A DNA stretch of 64,000 bases from positions 20,996 through 84,995 of the forward strand of contig CALAQT010000035.1 in assembly GCA_937888775.1 (NCBI GenBank), read 5' to 3'. Positions 51,306 through 60,609 of the stretch are shown here, in pieces. Below the pieces are notes generated by a model, which saw nothing but the letters and a program-made list of their open reading frames with translations, was not told the DNA's origin and did no database searches. This DNA comes from an uncultured Actinomycetes bacterium. GTDB lineage: Bacteria; Actinomycetota; Thermoleophilia; Solirubrobacterales; Solirubrobacteraceae. The translations under genes and the position numbers were made by a program. Each line of letters starts with the position of its first letter. The first letter of the stretch is position 1.

Positions 51306-52288
51306 CTTGTCGCCGCCCGGCGCCGAGCCAGGTCTCCGACCGCCAGCGCGTTGGCGTCGGGGTAGGGGTGGGGGCCGGGGTCGGCAGTCAGGGCGAAGAA
51401 CATCGATGCGAGCGAGCTGACCAGCAGCTCCAGGCTACGGATCGCCACGCCGGCCTTGGCCAGCGTCAGCACGTAGGGATCGAGCCTGCCGTCCCTGGCC
51501 GTGACGAGCAGGCCGCCGCCCGGCGCCGGGTCGGCATCGATGCCAGGATCGGCGCCGGCGATCTCCAGCGCCCGCAGGTCATCGCTGGTGGTCAACCGGT
51601 AGGTCGGCACGGGAGCCTCGCGGCGAAGCTGCGCGGCGGTTCCGTCCCAGACCGCTGCGCCCGAACGGAGCACCGTGAAGCTGTCGCATACAGCATCCAC
51701 CTCGTCGATCTGATGGCTGCTCAGCAGCACCGCCACCCCCTCGCCGGATAGCTCCCGAACCAGCCCCAGGACGTCGCTGACTCCCGCCGGATCCAGTCCG
51801 GTGGTCGGCTCGTCGAGCAGCAGCAGTCGAGGCGCGCGCAGGAGCGCCGCGGCGATGCCCAGACGCTGGCGCATCCCGGTCGAATAGCCGCTCACGCGGT
51901 CGCCGGCTCGTTTGGTCAACCCGACCCTGCCCAGCGCATCGGCGATCCGGCCGGTTGCGCCGCGACCGTCCAGCTCGGCCAGCACCTCCAGATTGGCGCG
52001 CCCGGACAGATACGAGTAGAAGGCCGGGTCCTCAACGAACCCCGCCACCCCGTCGAGGTGCAACGAGTCGTAGGCCGGCTGCGGACGGTCGAAGAACTCG
52101 ATCTCGCCCGCGTCGAGGCGCACGAGCCCGAGCAGCAGCCGCAGCAACGTCGTCTTGCCGGCGCCGTTGGGACCGAGCAGCCCCCGCACCTCTCCCTCCT
52201 CGATGGACAGGTCGAGTTGGTCGACCGCGCAGATCGCACCGAAATGCTTGGTCAGCCCACGCGCTTGAAAGACAGCCGTCGGGCCCAG
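51302..52288 (-). CDS. ABC transporter ATPase without a normal start codon
   Basis: Walker A LLGPNGAGKTT, signature VSGYSTGMRQ, Walker B LLLLDEPTTGLDP, switch SSHQIDEV. The only ATG/GTG is GTG 52189, which would begin right at Walker A. But the frame is open back to the upstream TAG and encodes the normal N-terminal strands (ARGLTKHFGAICAVDQLDLSIEEGE). I therefore place the start at CTG 52288, two codons after that stop, with AGGAG next to it. The actual codon (CTG, ACG or GTC) is uncertain. It overlaps the permease by 4 bp. Confidence 0.8.
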   Translation of the reverse strand: MGPTAVFQARGLTKHFGAICAVDQLDLSIEEGEVRGLLGPNGAGKTTLLRLLLGLVRLDAGEIEFFDRPQPAYDSLHLDGVAGFVEDPAFYSYLSGRANLEVLAELDGRGATGRIADALGRVGLTKRAGDRVSGYSTGMRQRLGIAAALLRAPRLLLLDEPTTGLDPAGVSDVLGLVRELSGEGVAVLLSSHQIDEVDAVCDSFTVLRSGAAVWDGTAAQLRREAPVPTYRLTTSDDLRALEIAGADPGIDADPAPGGGLLVTARDGRLDPYVLTLAKAGVAIRSLELLVSSLASMFFALTADPGPHPYPDANALAVGDLARRRAATR

Positions 52289-52291
52289 CTC

Positions 52292-53848
52292 CTAGTTCTT
52301 TATGTTGAGGGTGGGCGGAGGCAGCTTGCTCTGCGGCAAGACCGGCAGCAGGAACGGCTTGCGCGGCTTCTGCCCGAAGTTGAAGTCCTTGATCAGGTTG
52401 CCGAGGACCGGCTCGTTCTCGCGAACATCCGGGCGGGGGTCGCGCCGTCCATCGGTCTTGGGGTTGAGCCGCTGGCCGCTGAGAAAGTCGTCCTCGATGA
52501 ACTTCAGATAGGCGTCGAACGACAGCGTCTGGTGATCGATGTAGCCCTTGCGCGCGTACGGGCTGATCACCAGCGCCGGTACCCGGATGCCGTAGCCCTC
52601 GCCGTCGACCTTGGGCGGCTTGACGTGGTCATAGAAGCCGCCCCAGTCATCCCAGGCCAGGAAGATCGCCGTCGAGTCCCAGTCCTTGCTGCGCATGACC
52701 GCGTCGATCGCACCGGTGACGTAGTTCTGGCCCCAGCTGATCCGCCCCGGCGGGTGCTCGCTGTCGTCACCGCTGGGGATCAGCCAGGAGACGGCCGGCA
52801 GCGTGCCGGAGCGGGCGGCCTGGTAGAAGTCGCTGCTGGGGACGATGTCGGCGAGCTGATGATCCCGATGGACGGTGGTGAAGTTGGCCAGCGGGTTCCA
52901 GATCTCGGGGGTCCTGACGTTCTGCGGCACCGCCGCACAGGTCATCGCTCCGCTGGCGCAGTCGGGCTCGGTGCCCTGGGACAGGTAGTACCGCCAGCTG
53001 ACGCCGTACTTGTGCAGCAGATAGGTGATGTCGGTCCAGGCGTACGGGGGCTGATCCTTGGGATTTGAGCTGTAGTGGTTGGTGGGCTCGTTGAACGTCG
53101 TCAGTGCCGACAGTCCGATGTTCGGACTTCCGTTGTCGAGGTTGGGGTCGGGGTTGACCAGGTCTGACTTGCAGGTCATGGGCTTGTTCGGGACGCATTT
53201 GGCCGACCAGCCGGACACCATGTAAAGATGTGAGACCTGGCTCCAGCCCAGGTTGGGCTCGAACATGTGGTCCTGCAGGACGAAGTTGCGGGCATAGGCC
53301 CAGTAGTGCTTGAGCTGGCGGCCGTCGTGGTAGCCCATCACGTCGTCGCAGGTGCTCGACAGGCCCTGGGCGACGCAGCCCAGCACGTCCGTGTCGAGGT
53401 GGCCGACGGCCTGGCGGCTGCGGATGAAGCCGTTCATCTTGCCGCCGTCGATGTCGGTGACCGCGTCGACCAGCATGTGGGGTCCGCCCGAGTTGGTGTC
53501 GCTCGGGTCGTAGTAGGGCTTCACGCATGTGTGCGCCTGAAGGTCGGGCACGCATACGGTGAACTGGCCCTGCTTGTTGCGCGGGAGCCCGTCGGCCCCG
53601 GGGTAGGTCCCGAAGTAGCTGTCGAACGAGCGGTTCTCCTGCATGATGATCACGACGTGCTTGATCTTGTGAATGCCGGTTGCCGCGGACGCGCGCGCCT
53701 GCACGGACGCAGCGGCCCGGCTGACGTGCGTGGTCGACGCCGTCGCGACGGTCAGCACGACCGCGGCCAGCGGGGCCAGGGCTACGAGCGTGGCCAAGCG
53801 ATATCTGCGCCAGGTCCCGGCGCGCTGTCGGCGTTGAAGTCCCTGCAT
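52292..53848 (-). CDS. Secreted phosphoesterase (phospholipase C / acid phosphatase family)
   Basis: About 518 residues. Tat-like or Sec signal ([21 protein letters not shown]), then [24 protein letters not shown] with the metal-binding Glu-Asn and nucleophile region, [15 protein letters not shown], and [18 protein letters not shown] near the C-terminus. Exported phosphodiesterase acting on phospholipids or phosphate esters, probably for phosphate supply. ATG 53848 chosen because the hydrophobic stretch then starts at residue ~16. The frame is open to 54046 and contains another hydrophobic stretch. The stop lies three bases before the ABC ATPase region. Confidence 0.85.
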   Translation of the reverse strand: MQGLQRRQRAGTWRRYRLATLVALAPLAAVVLTVATASTTHVSRAAASVQARASAATGIHKIKHVVIIMQENRSFDSYFGTYPGADGLPRNKQGQFTVCVPDLQAHTCVKPYYDPSDTNSGGPHMLVDAVTDIDGGKMNGFIRSRQAVGHLDTDVLGCVAQGLSSTCDDVMGYHDGRQLKHYWAYARNFVLQDHMFEPNLGWSQVSHLYMVSGWSAKCVPNKPMTCKSDLVNPDPNLDNGSPNIGLSALTTFNEPTNHYSSNPKDQPPYAWTDITYLLHKYGVSWRYYLSQGTEPDCASGAMTCAAVPQNVRTPEIWNPLANFTTVHRDHQLADIVPSSDFYQAARSGTLPAVSWLIPSGDDSEHPPGRISWGQNYVTGAIDAVMRSKDWDSTAIFLAWDDWGGFYDHVKPPKVDGEGYGIRVPALVISPYARKGYIDHQTLSFDAYLKFIEDDFLSGQRLNPKTDGRRDPRPDVRENEPVLGNLIKDFNFGQKPRKPFLLPVLPQSKLPPPTLNIKN

Positions 53849-54078
53849 CGTCTCTGCACCCCTCTCGGTGGCACAACGCCGTCGGCGGCCGCGAACCTCG
53901 TGATCGTATTTGAACCCGGGGCCGTTGACCAGACGACTGGGCTGATCCGCCCGTACCGGGGGAATCAGACTCGCGACCGCCAAAAACGCTGCGATCCCGA
54001 TTATCCTCGCGGGTGATTTTGCGCATGAGCCATCGAGCAGCCGCACGAGGTCCAGCTCACAAAAGGAGACCGACGCAC

Positions 54079-54168
54079 ATGACCGCCAAGCAGAAGCAGC
54101 TCTGGGCGATCCGGATCGGGGTGTTCGTGGTGATCTTGGTCGTGATCATCGTCGCCACGAGCCACTGA
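54079..54168 (+). CDS. 29-residue single-helix membrane peptide
   Basis: AAAAGGAGACC precedes ATG 54079. The product starts [12 protein letters not shown] and continues as one uninterrupted hydrophobic helix of about 16 residues ending IIVATSH. Nothing overlaps it on the other strand with coding character, and the ribosome site is among the best in the window. Function unknown. Confidence 0.6.
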   Translation: MTAKQKQLWAIRIGVFVVILVVIIVATSH

Positions 54169-54223
54169 GCACAGCTGCGCGACGCAACGCCGCCGCCCCG
54201 GACCAGCCCGCGGCTACAAAGAT

Positions 54224-55016
54224 CTAGCCGCTGTTGGCCTGCGGTTCCCAGCGGAATCCGCGCGCGGCGATGATGAACCCAACCACCGCCCAGAGGGCGA
54301 GTATCCCCAGGTCGCCCCCGTTGAACCCGGCGCCGGTCGCGCCCTGCACCAGCCCGCGCTGCATGCCCGCGGCTAGATGTTCGAGCGGGAAGACCTTGCC
54401 GACATCGGCCAGCCATGACGGCAGCGCAGCCAGCGGGATGAATACCCCGGAGATGAACGACAGGATGACCGCGGCGAACGGCCCCACCGTCGATGCGGTC
54501 TCCGCGGACTTGCATACGATCGTCACCGCCAGCCCGAGCGCGCTGAGCGCGATCGTGCCCAGCGCGACGTAGACCGCCAGGCCGAGGACGCCGGCCGGGT
54601 GCAGGTGAACGCTGAACGCTGAACGCGCCGATCAAGAACACCGCGAGCACCATCGCGACCGTGAACAGGACGGCGCGCAGCACATAGGCGCCGATGAACG
54701 ACCAGGCGGGCATCGGCGTACCACGCAGGCGCTTGAGCTGGCCGGTCTCACGCTGGGTGGTGACGGTGATCGCCAGGGAGGTGAACGTCTGCAGCATGAT
54801 CGCGTAGGCGGCGAGCCCGGCCGTGTAGTACGCCGCGGTGGAGATCACCTGGCTGCCGATGTGAGTGTTGTGATTGCCCCCGCGGACGAATACCTCTTCG
54901 AACAGCACGAGCAGGAAGAGCGGAAAGACGATCCCGAACACCAGCACACGTGAGCTGCGCATCGAAGCCACCAGGGCAAAGCGCGTCTGCACGGCGAGGA
55001 TCCGCAGGTTACTCAT
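54224..55016 (-). pseudogene. ABC-2 drug-exporter permease broken by a 7-bp duplication
   Basis: The first frame (55016 to ~54600) encodes three membrane segments of a DrrB-like permease (RSSRVLVFGIVFPLFLLVLF, AAYAIMLQTFTSLAITV, VLFTVAMVLAVFLIGAFSV). It then turns into arginine-rich nonsense. The rest, FAAVILSFISGVFIPLAALPSWL...EHLAAGM, lies in another frame to 54224. GAACGCT is repeated at 54607-54620; deleting one unit restores FSVHLHPAG and a full-length permease of about 262 residues. Confidence 0.85.
54607..54626. repeat. 7-bp tandem duplication, 2.9 copies
   Basis: GAACGCT GAACGCT GAACGC. One extra unit shifts the permease frame. Confidence 0.9.
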
Positions 55017-55932
55017 CGCTGCTCGACTCAGTTCTTGTCAGCTCCAGGAACACGTCCTCCAGACTGGGCTGGCGCACCTCGATCGCCTCGAGCGTGACCT
55101 GCTCGCGGTCGGCCCAGACGGTCAGGCGCAGGAGCGCGGCTTGAGCGTCGTCGGTGTGGAGCGTGATATTCCCGTTCTCGCTTGTGACCGGGTGCGCGAT
55201 CGCCTCGGCGATCCGCTCGGAATGCAGTCCGTCGGGAGCCACGAATCGGATAATCGCCTGCAGGGTCTGCTGTCCGGTGATCTCGTCGGGGCGGCCCTGA
55301 GCGATGATCTCGCCGGCGCGGAGGATCGCCACTCGGTCTGACAGGTACGAGGCCTCCTCCATGTAATGCGTGGTCAGCAGCACCGTCTTGCCGAGCTCCC
55401 TGAGCCCCTCGATCGTCGTCCATGCCTCGCGCCGGGCGGTGGGATCAAAGCCCGTGGTCGGCTCGTCGAGGAAGATCAGGTCGGGATCGCCGATCAGCGC
55501 CACCGCCACGTCCGCCCGGCGCCGCTGGCCGCCGGACAGCGTCCCGAGCCGCGACTGCTCGCGGCCGGTGAGCCCGACGAGGGAGATCACCTCATCCAAC
55601 CGACGGGGGTTGCGGTAGAACGCCGAGAACAGCGCCAGCGTCTCAGAGACCGTCAGCAGGGGGTCGAGCTCGCATTCCTGCAGGACGAGACCGATCTTGT
55701 TGCGCCACGCGCGGGTCGGGTGGGAGGGATCGACGCCCAGCACTTCGACCTCACCACCGGTTCGCTGCCGGTAGCCCTCCAGGATTTCGATCGTCGTCGT
55801 CTTGCCGGCCCCGTTGGGGCCCAGGAAGCCGAGAATCTCGCCGGTGGCCACTTCCAGGTCGATGCCCTTGAGGACCTCGCGGTCGCCGTATCGCATCTTC
55901 AGGCCACGCACGGATATCGCCGGAGTCGGCAC
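55009..55932 (-). CDS. ABC exporter ATPase (DrrA type)
   Basis: 307 residues. Walker A GPNGAGKTT, Q-loop VLQECELDP, signature LSGGQRRR, Walker B LIFLDEPTTGFDP, switch LTTHYMEEA, and the DrrA-type C-terminal regulatory region (EVRQPSLEDVFLELT). It overlaps the permease start by 8 bp. With the permease broken, the exporter is probably inactive in this sequence. Confidence 0.93.
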   Translation of the reverse strand: MPTPAISVRGLKMRYGDREVLKGIDLEVATGEILGFLGPNGAGKTTTIEILEGYRQRTGGEVEVLGVDPSHPTRAWRNKIGLVLQECELDPLLTVSETLALFSAFYRNPRRLDEVISLVGLTGREQSRLGTLSGGQRRRADVAVALIGDPDLIFLDEPTTGFDPTARREAWTTIEGLRELGKTVLLTTHYMEEASYLSDRVAILRAGEIIAQGRPDEITGQQTLQAIIRFVAPDGLHSERIAEAIAHPVTSENGNITLHTDDAQAALLRLTVWADREQVTLEAIEVRQPSLEDVFLELTRTESSSDE

Positions 55933-56081
55933 GGCGGCAATCTACCGCGCCACGGCGGTCCGGTCGTGAGAATCCTGTTGGCAAATCGAAGACTCGCGGG
56001 CTGGTGGCGCGGGCTGCCGAGCTCAGCGTGGCGACGGCGCGACAATTCCCGCAACGCTCCGATCTCGTAGGGAGGGAATTC

Positions 56082-57884
56082 ATGTCGAGCACGCAAGTAC
56101 GTCCCGCCGCGGCCGCGGTCGACCAGTGGCTGTCGAGCTTCGACGAGGCGCTCACCCAAGCGGACGCCGGCGCCGCGGCGCAGCTGTTCGCAGCCGACTG
56201 CTTCTGGCGCGATCTGGTCGCGTTCACCTGGAACATCAAGACCGTCGAGGGCGTAGACGGAGTGCGCGACGTGCTCGAGCACACGCTCGCCCACGTCAGG
56301 CCGTCGGGCTGGCGCACGACCGAGGAGCCGACCGAGGACGAAGGGGTGACCGAGGCTTGGATCGCGTTTGAGACCGCCACCGGCCGTGGCACCGGCCATC
56401 TGCGGCTGCGGGAGGGGAAGGCGTGGACGCTGCTCACCACGCTGACAGAACTCAAGGGCTACGAGGAGCGCGCGCGCGACCGGCGCCCCAAGGGTGTTCA
56501 CCACGGGGCCGATCCCGACCGTGTGACCTGGCTCGAGCAGCGCCGGCGAGAAGCTGACCAGCTCGGCCACCAGACGCAGCCTGAGGTCGTGATCGTCGGC
56601 GGCGGGCAGGGCGGGATCGCGCTCGCCGCGCGCCTGCGCCAACTCCAGGTGCCGACGATCGTGCTCGAGCGCAACGCGCGCCCCGGCGACTCGTGGCGCA
56701 AGCGCTACAAGTCGCTGTGCCTGCACGATCCGGTCTGGTACGACCACCTTCCCTACATCAAATTCCCTGACAACTGGCCGGTGTTCTCGCCCAAGGACAA
56801 GATCGGCGACTGGCTGGAGATGTACGCGCGGGTGATGGAGATCAACTACTGGGGCTCCACCGAGGCCAAGTGCGCTCGCTACGACGAACCGGCCGGGGAA
56901 TGGGAGGTGTCGGTGCTGCGCGAAAGCGAGCCGCTGACGCTGCGCCCCAGGCAATTGGTGCTGGCGACCGGGATGTCCAGCCAGCCCAGCCTGCCCAGCC
57001 TGCCTGGCCAGGACGTGTTCAAGGGAGAGCAGCACCACTCCTCCAGACACCCGGGCCCCGACGCGTACGCCGGCCAGCGAGCGGTGGTGATCGGCTCCAA
57101 CAACTCGGCGTTCGACATCTGCGGGGCGCTGTGGGAGCACGGCGCCGACGTCACGATGGTGCAGCGCTCTTCCACCCACATCGTCCGCTCGGACACGCTG
57201 ATGGAGATCGGCCTCGGTGCCTTGTACTCACAGCAGGCCGTCGACGCCGGCGTGACCACCGAGAAGGCGGACACGATCTTTGCTTCGCTGCCCTACCGGA
57301 TCATGGCCGACTTCCAGATCCCGCTCTACGATCAGATGCGCGAACGCGACGCCGACTTCTATCGTCGCCTGCAGACGGCGGGTTTCGACCTCGACTGGGG
57401 CCCCGACGGTTCGGGCCTGTTCATGAAGTACCTACGTCGCGGCTCTGGCTATTACATCGACGTCGGCTCGGCCGAGCTGGTAGCCGACGGCCGAGTCAAA
57501 CTCGCCAAGGGCCAGGTCGACCATCTGACGCAGGACGCGGTCGTGCTGCAGGACGGCACCGAGCTGCCAGCCGACCTGGTCGTCTACGCGACCGGCTATG
57601 AATCCATGAACGGCTGGGTCGCGGAGCTCATCTCGCGTGACATGGCCGACAAGGTCGGCAAGGTTTGGGGACTTGGGTCTGACACCCCAAAGGATCCAGG
57701 GCCGTGGGAGGGTGAGGAGCGCAACATGTGGAAGCCGACTCAGCAGGCGGCGCTCTGGTTTCACGGTGGCAACCTGCATCAGTCGCGCTACTACTCGCTG
57801 TATCTGGCCCTGCAGCTCAAGGCTCGCGCCGAGGGAATCGAGACCCCGGTCTACGGATTGCAGGAGGTTCACCACACACGCTGA
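56082..57884 (+). CDS. Flavin-containing monooxygenase with an N-terminal NTF2-like domain
   Basis: 600 residues. Residues 1-135 are SnoaL/NTF2-like (WLSSFDEALTQADAGAAAQLFAADCFWRDL). From ~165 is an FMO/Baeyer-Villiger-type enzyme: FAD motif VVIVGGGQGGIALAARL, SLCLHDPVWYDHLPY, NADPH motif VVIGSNNSAFDI, and VVYATGYESMNGW. GSNNSA replaces GSGNSA. It oxidises a nucleophilic N/S group or a ketone; substrate unknown. GGAGGG lies seven bases before ATG 56082. Confidence 0.88.
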   Translation: MSSTQVRPAAAAVDQWLSSFDEALTQADAGAAAQLFAADCFWRDLVAFTWNIKTVEGVDGVRDVLEHTLAHVRPSGWRTTEEPTEDEGVTEAWIAFETATGRGTGHLRLREGKAWTLLTTLTELKGYEERARDRRPKGVHHGADPDRVTWLEQRRREADQLGHQTQPEVVIVGGGQGGIALAARLRQLQVPTIVLERNARPGDSWRKRYKSLCLHDPVWYDHLPYIKFPDNWPVFSPKDKIGDWLEMYARVMEINYWGSTEAKCARYDEPAGEWEVSVLRESEPLTLRPRQLVLATGMSSQPSLPSLPGQDVFKGEQHHSSRHPGPDAYAGQRAVVIGSNNSAFDICGALWEHGADVTMVQRSSTHIVRSDTLMEIGLGALYSQQAVDAGVTTEKADTIFASLPYRIMADFQIPLYDQMRERDADFYRRLQTAGFDLDWGPDGSGLFMKYLRRGSGYYIDVGSAELVADGRVKLAKGQVDHLTQDAVVLQDGTELPADLVVYATGYESMNGWVAELISRDMADKVGKVWGLGSDTPKDPGPWEGEERNMWKPTQQAALWFHGGNLHQSRYYSLYLALQLKARAEGIETPVYGLQEVHHTR

Positions 57885-58024
57885 AATCGAGGGGCAGTCG
57901 CGTCGACGTTCGGCCACGCCGGTGGCTACAGCGACCTGGAGAGCAACTGCGTGCAGACGGTGCGTGTTCCACGTGCCGAGCCTGAGGCGAATGCCGTCGC
58001 CGGCGCAGTAGGCTGCACGCCGGT

Positions 58025-60238
58025 ATGAAGATCATCTACACGATCACCGATGAGGCGCCCGCGCTGGCCACCCACTCGCTGTTGCCGATCCTGCGGGCGT
58101 TCGCCGGAGCGGCGGGCGTCGAGGTCGAGGTCCGAGACATCTCGCTCGCCGGCCGGATCCTGGCGCAGTTCCCTGACTCGCTCAGTTCTGATCAGCGCGT
58201 CGACGATGCCCTGACCGAGCTCGGCGAGCTGGCCAGGACGCCCGAGGCCAACATCATCAAGCTACCCAACATCAGTGCCTCAGTGCCGCAGCTGAAGGCG
58301 GCGATCGCCGAACTGCAGAAGAGCGGCTACGCAATCCCCGACTACCCCGACGAGCCGACCGACGAAGCGCAGCGCCAGGCGCGCGCGCGCTACGACAAGG
58401 TCAAGGGGAGCGCCGTGAACCCGGTGCTGCGGGAGGGCAACTCCGACCGCCGTTCGCCGGCCTCGGTCAAGTCCTACGCTCGCTCTCACGCGCATTCGAT
58501 GGGCGCCTGGTCACCGGACTCGCGCTCGCACGTCTCGACGATGAGCGACGGCGATTTCCGCTCCACCGAGCAGTCGGTGACCGTCGAGCACGAGGGTTCG
58601 GTGACGGTCGAGCACGTTGCGCAGGATGGCGAAGTGACTGTGCTCAAGGACGCGATCGCCGTCCTGGCCGGCGAGGTGCTCGACGTGGCCGTAATGCGCC
58701 GTGACGCCCTGCAGGAATTCCTGACCGCGCAGATGGGCGAGGCCAAGGAGCAGGGCGTGCTGTTCTCGGTGCACCTGAAGGCGACGATGATGAAGGTCTC
58801 TGACCCGATCATCTTCGGCCATGCTGTTCGCACCTATTTTCGCGCCGTGTTCGCGGAGCATGGCGCTGCGCTGGCGTCCGTGGGTTTCAACGCCAACGAC
58901 GGCCTGGCGGCGCTGCTGAGCGCCATCGAGGGGTTGCCCGAGGAGGAGCGCAACGCCGTGGAGTCGGCGGTGAGGGCAGCCTACGCCGACGGCCCGGCGC
59001 TGGCGATGGTCGACTCCGGCCGCGGTATCACGAACCTACACGTGCCCAGCGACGTGATCGTCGACGCGTCGATGCCCGCAGCGATCCGTTCATCAGGCCA
59101 GATGTGGGACGCGAAGGGCGAGCTGCAGGACACCAAATTCGTGATTCCCGATCACTCCTACGCGGCGCTGTACGCCGAGACGATCGACGACTGCCGATGC
59201 AACGGCGCGTTTGATCCCGCGACGATGGGCTCCACCGCCAACGTCGGCCTGATGGCCCAGGCGGCCGAGGAGTACGGCTCACACGACAAGACGTTCGAGA
59301 TGACCGACGCGGGTACGGTTCGCGTGATCGACGAGAGTGGCGCGACGCTGATGGAGCACGCAGTCAAGCCGGGCGATATCTGGCGTATGTGCCAGGCCAA
59401 GGACGCCGCGATCCAGGACTGGGTGCGTCTCGCGGTGGCCCGCGCCCGGGCCTCCGGCGACCCGGCGGTCTTCTGGCTCGACGAGTCGCGCCCGCACGAC
59501 GCGCAGCTGCTGCGCAAGGTCCGCCCGGCACTGGCCGAGCTCGACACCGGCGGCCTGCAGATCGAGATCATGGACCTCGCCTCGGCGACGCGGTTCACAC
59601 TGGCGCGCGCCCGGCGCGGCGAGGACACGATCTCAGTCACCGGCAACGTGCTGCGCGACTATCTCACCGACCTGTTCCCGATCCTCGAGCTCGGCACGAG
59701 CGCCAAGATGCTCTCCGTCGTGCCGTTGATGAACGGCGGCGGCCTGTTCGAGACCGGCGCCGGGGGCTCGGCGCCCAAGCACGTCCAGCAGTTCCTGAAG
59801 GAGAACCATCTGCGCTGGGATTCGCTCGGCGAGTTCCTGGCGCTCGTCCCATCCCTGGAGATGCTGGCCGAGAGGACCGACAATCCGCGCGCCAAGCTCC
59901 TGGCCGATGCCCTGGATCGGGCCACCGGACGGGTTCTGGGGGAAAACCGATCACCTTCGCGTAAGACGGGCGAGCTCGACAACCGGGGCAGCCACTTCTA
60001 TCTGGCGCTCTACTGGGCACAGGAACTGGCGCAGCAGACCGACGACGCGGACCTCGCCGCCCGCCTAGGGCCGTTGGCGCAGCGGCTGGCCGCCGCCGAG
60101 TCGGCGATCGTCGACGAGCTGAACGGCGTGCAGGGCGCGTCGGTGGACATCGGCGGCTACTACCGACCGGATCCCGAACGGGCCGCGGCGGCGATGCGTC
60201 CGAGCGCGACCCTCAACGACGCGCTGGCCCAGTTCTGA
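58025..60238 (+). CDS. icd: Monomeric NADP-dependent isocitrate dehydrogenase
   Basis: 737 residues, normal for the monomeric type and unlike the dimeric ~410-residue enzyme. Characteristic blocks: [104 protein letters not shown]. It makes 2-oxoglutarate and NADPH in the TCA cycle. The ribosome site is weak (CCGGT). Single gene. Confidence 0.96.
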   Translation: MKIIYTITDEAPALATHSLLPILRAFAGAAGVEVEVRDISLAGRILAQFPDSLSSDQRVDDALTELGELARTPEANIIKLPNISASVPQLKAAIAELQKSGYAIPDYPDEPTDEAQRQARARYDKVKGSAVNPVLREGNSDRRSPASVKSYARSHAHSMGAWSPDSRSHVSTMSDGDFRSTEQSVTVEHEGSVTVEHVAQDGEVTVLKDAIAVLAGEVLDVAVMRRDALQEFLTAQMGEAKEQGVLFSVHLKATMMKVSDPIIFGHAVRTYFRAVFAEHGAALASVGFNANDGLAALLSAIEGLPEEERNAVESAVRAAYADGPALAMVDSGRGITNLHVPSDVIVDASMPAAIRSSGQMWDAKGELQDTKFVIPDHSYAALYAETIDDCRCNGAFDPATMGSTANVGLMAQAAEEYGSHDKTFEMTDAGTVRVIDESGATLMEHAVKPGDIWRMCQAKDAAIQDWVRLAVARARASGDPAVFWLDESRPHDAQLLRKVRPALAELDTGGLQIEIMDLASATRFTLARARRGEDTISVTGNVLRDYLTDLFPILELGTSAKMLSVVPLMNGGGLFETGAGGSAPKHVQQFLKENHLRWDSLGEFLALVPSLEMLAERTDNPRAKLLADALDRATGRVLGENRSPSRKTGELDNRGSHFYLALYWAQELAQQTDDADLAARLGPLAQRLAAAESAIVDELNGVQGASVDIGGYYRPDPERAAAAMRPSATLNDALAQF

Positions 60239-60339
60239 CGCCACCACCGGCTCCGCTCTAACTCCGGCGCCGCCTCCGCTTCAACGCCGCGCCCGCTGCG
60301 CTCTGATTGCCCGTGGCCGAACCCAAGCGCCGAAGTCTT

Positions 60340-60599
60340 GGTTTGAGGCAATCGGCACGTGGGTACCGTCCCTGGACGGAGACACGAGCATCCTCCAGCC
60401 CGTGCGCCGACTCGAGGGCTTCCAGCGGGTGACCCTCGCGCCGGGGCAGACGCAGACGGTCACGTTCACCCTGGGCGGCCCGAACCTCGGCTTCTACAAC
60501 GAGCAGGGTCAGTTCGCGGTGGAGCCCGGGCCCGTCGACGTCTGGGTCGGTGACAGCTCGGTCGGCGGTCTGCCGTCGACGTTCGAGATCCACTCGTAG
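60340..60599 (+). pseudogene. C-terminal remnant of a GH3 beta-glucosidase
   Basis: The frame reads DGDTSILQPVRRLEGFQRVTLAPGQTQTVTFTL, then FAVEPGPVDVWVGDSS and TFEI, which is the fibronectin-III-like tail of GH3 enzymes. The two catalytic domains are absent; upstream is the end of icd. No ribosome site. Confidence 0.65.
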
Positions 60600-60609
60600 G
60601 CGGGGAGCC

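Noticed and set aside
52767..54026. 419-codon minus-strand frame within the phosphoesterase
   Set aside because: Alternate frame of a gene with recognisable QENRSFDS and DDWGGFYDH motifs.
55899..57179. 426-codon minus-strand frame over the FMO gene
   Set aside because: Antisense shadow; the plus strand has FAD and NADPH motifs and a ribosome site.
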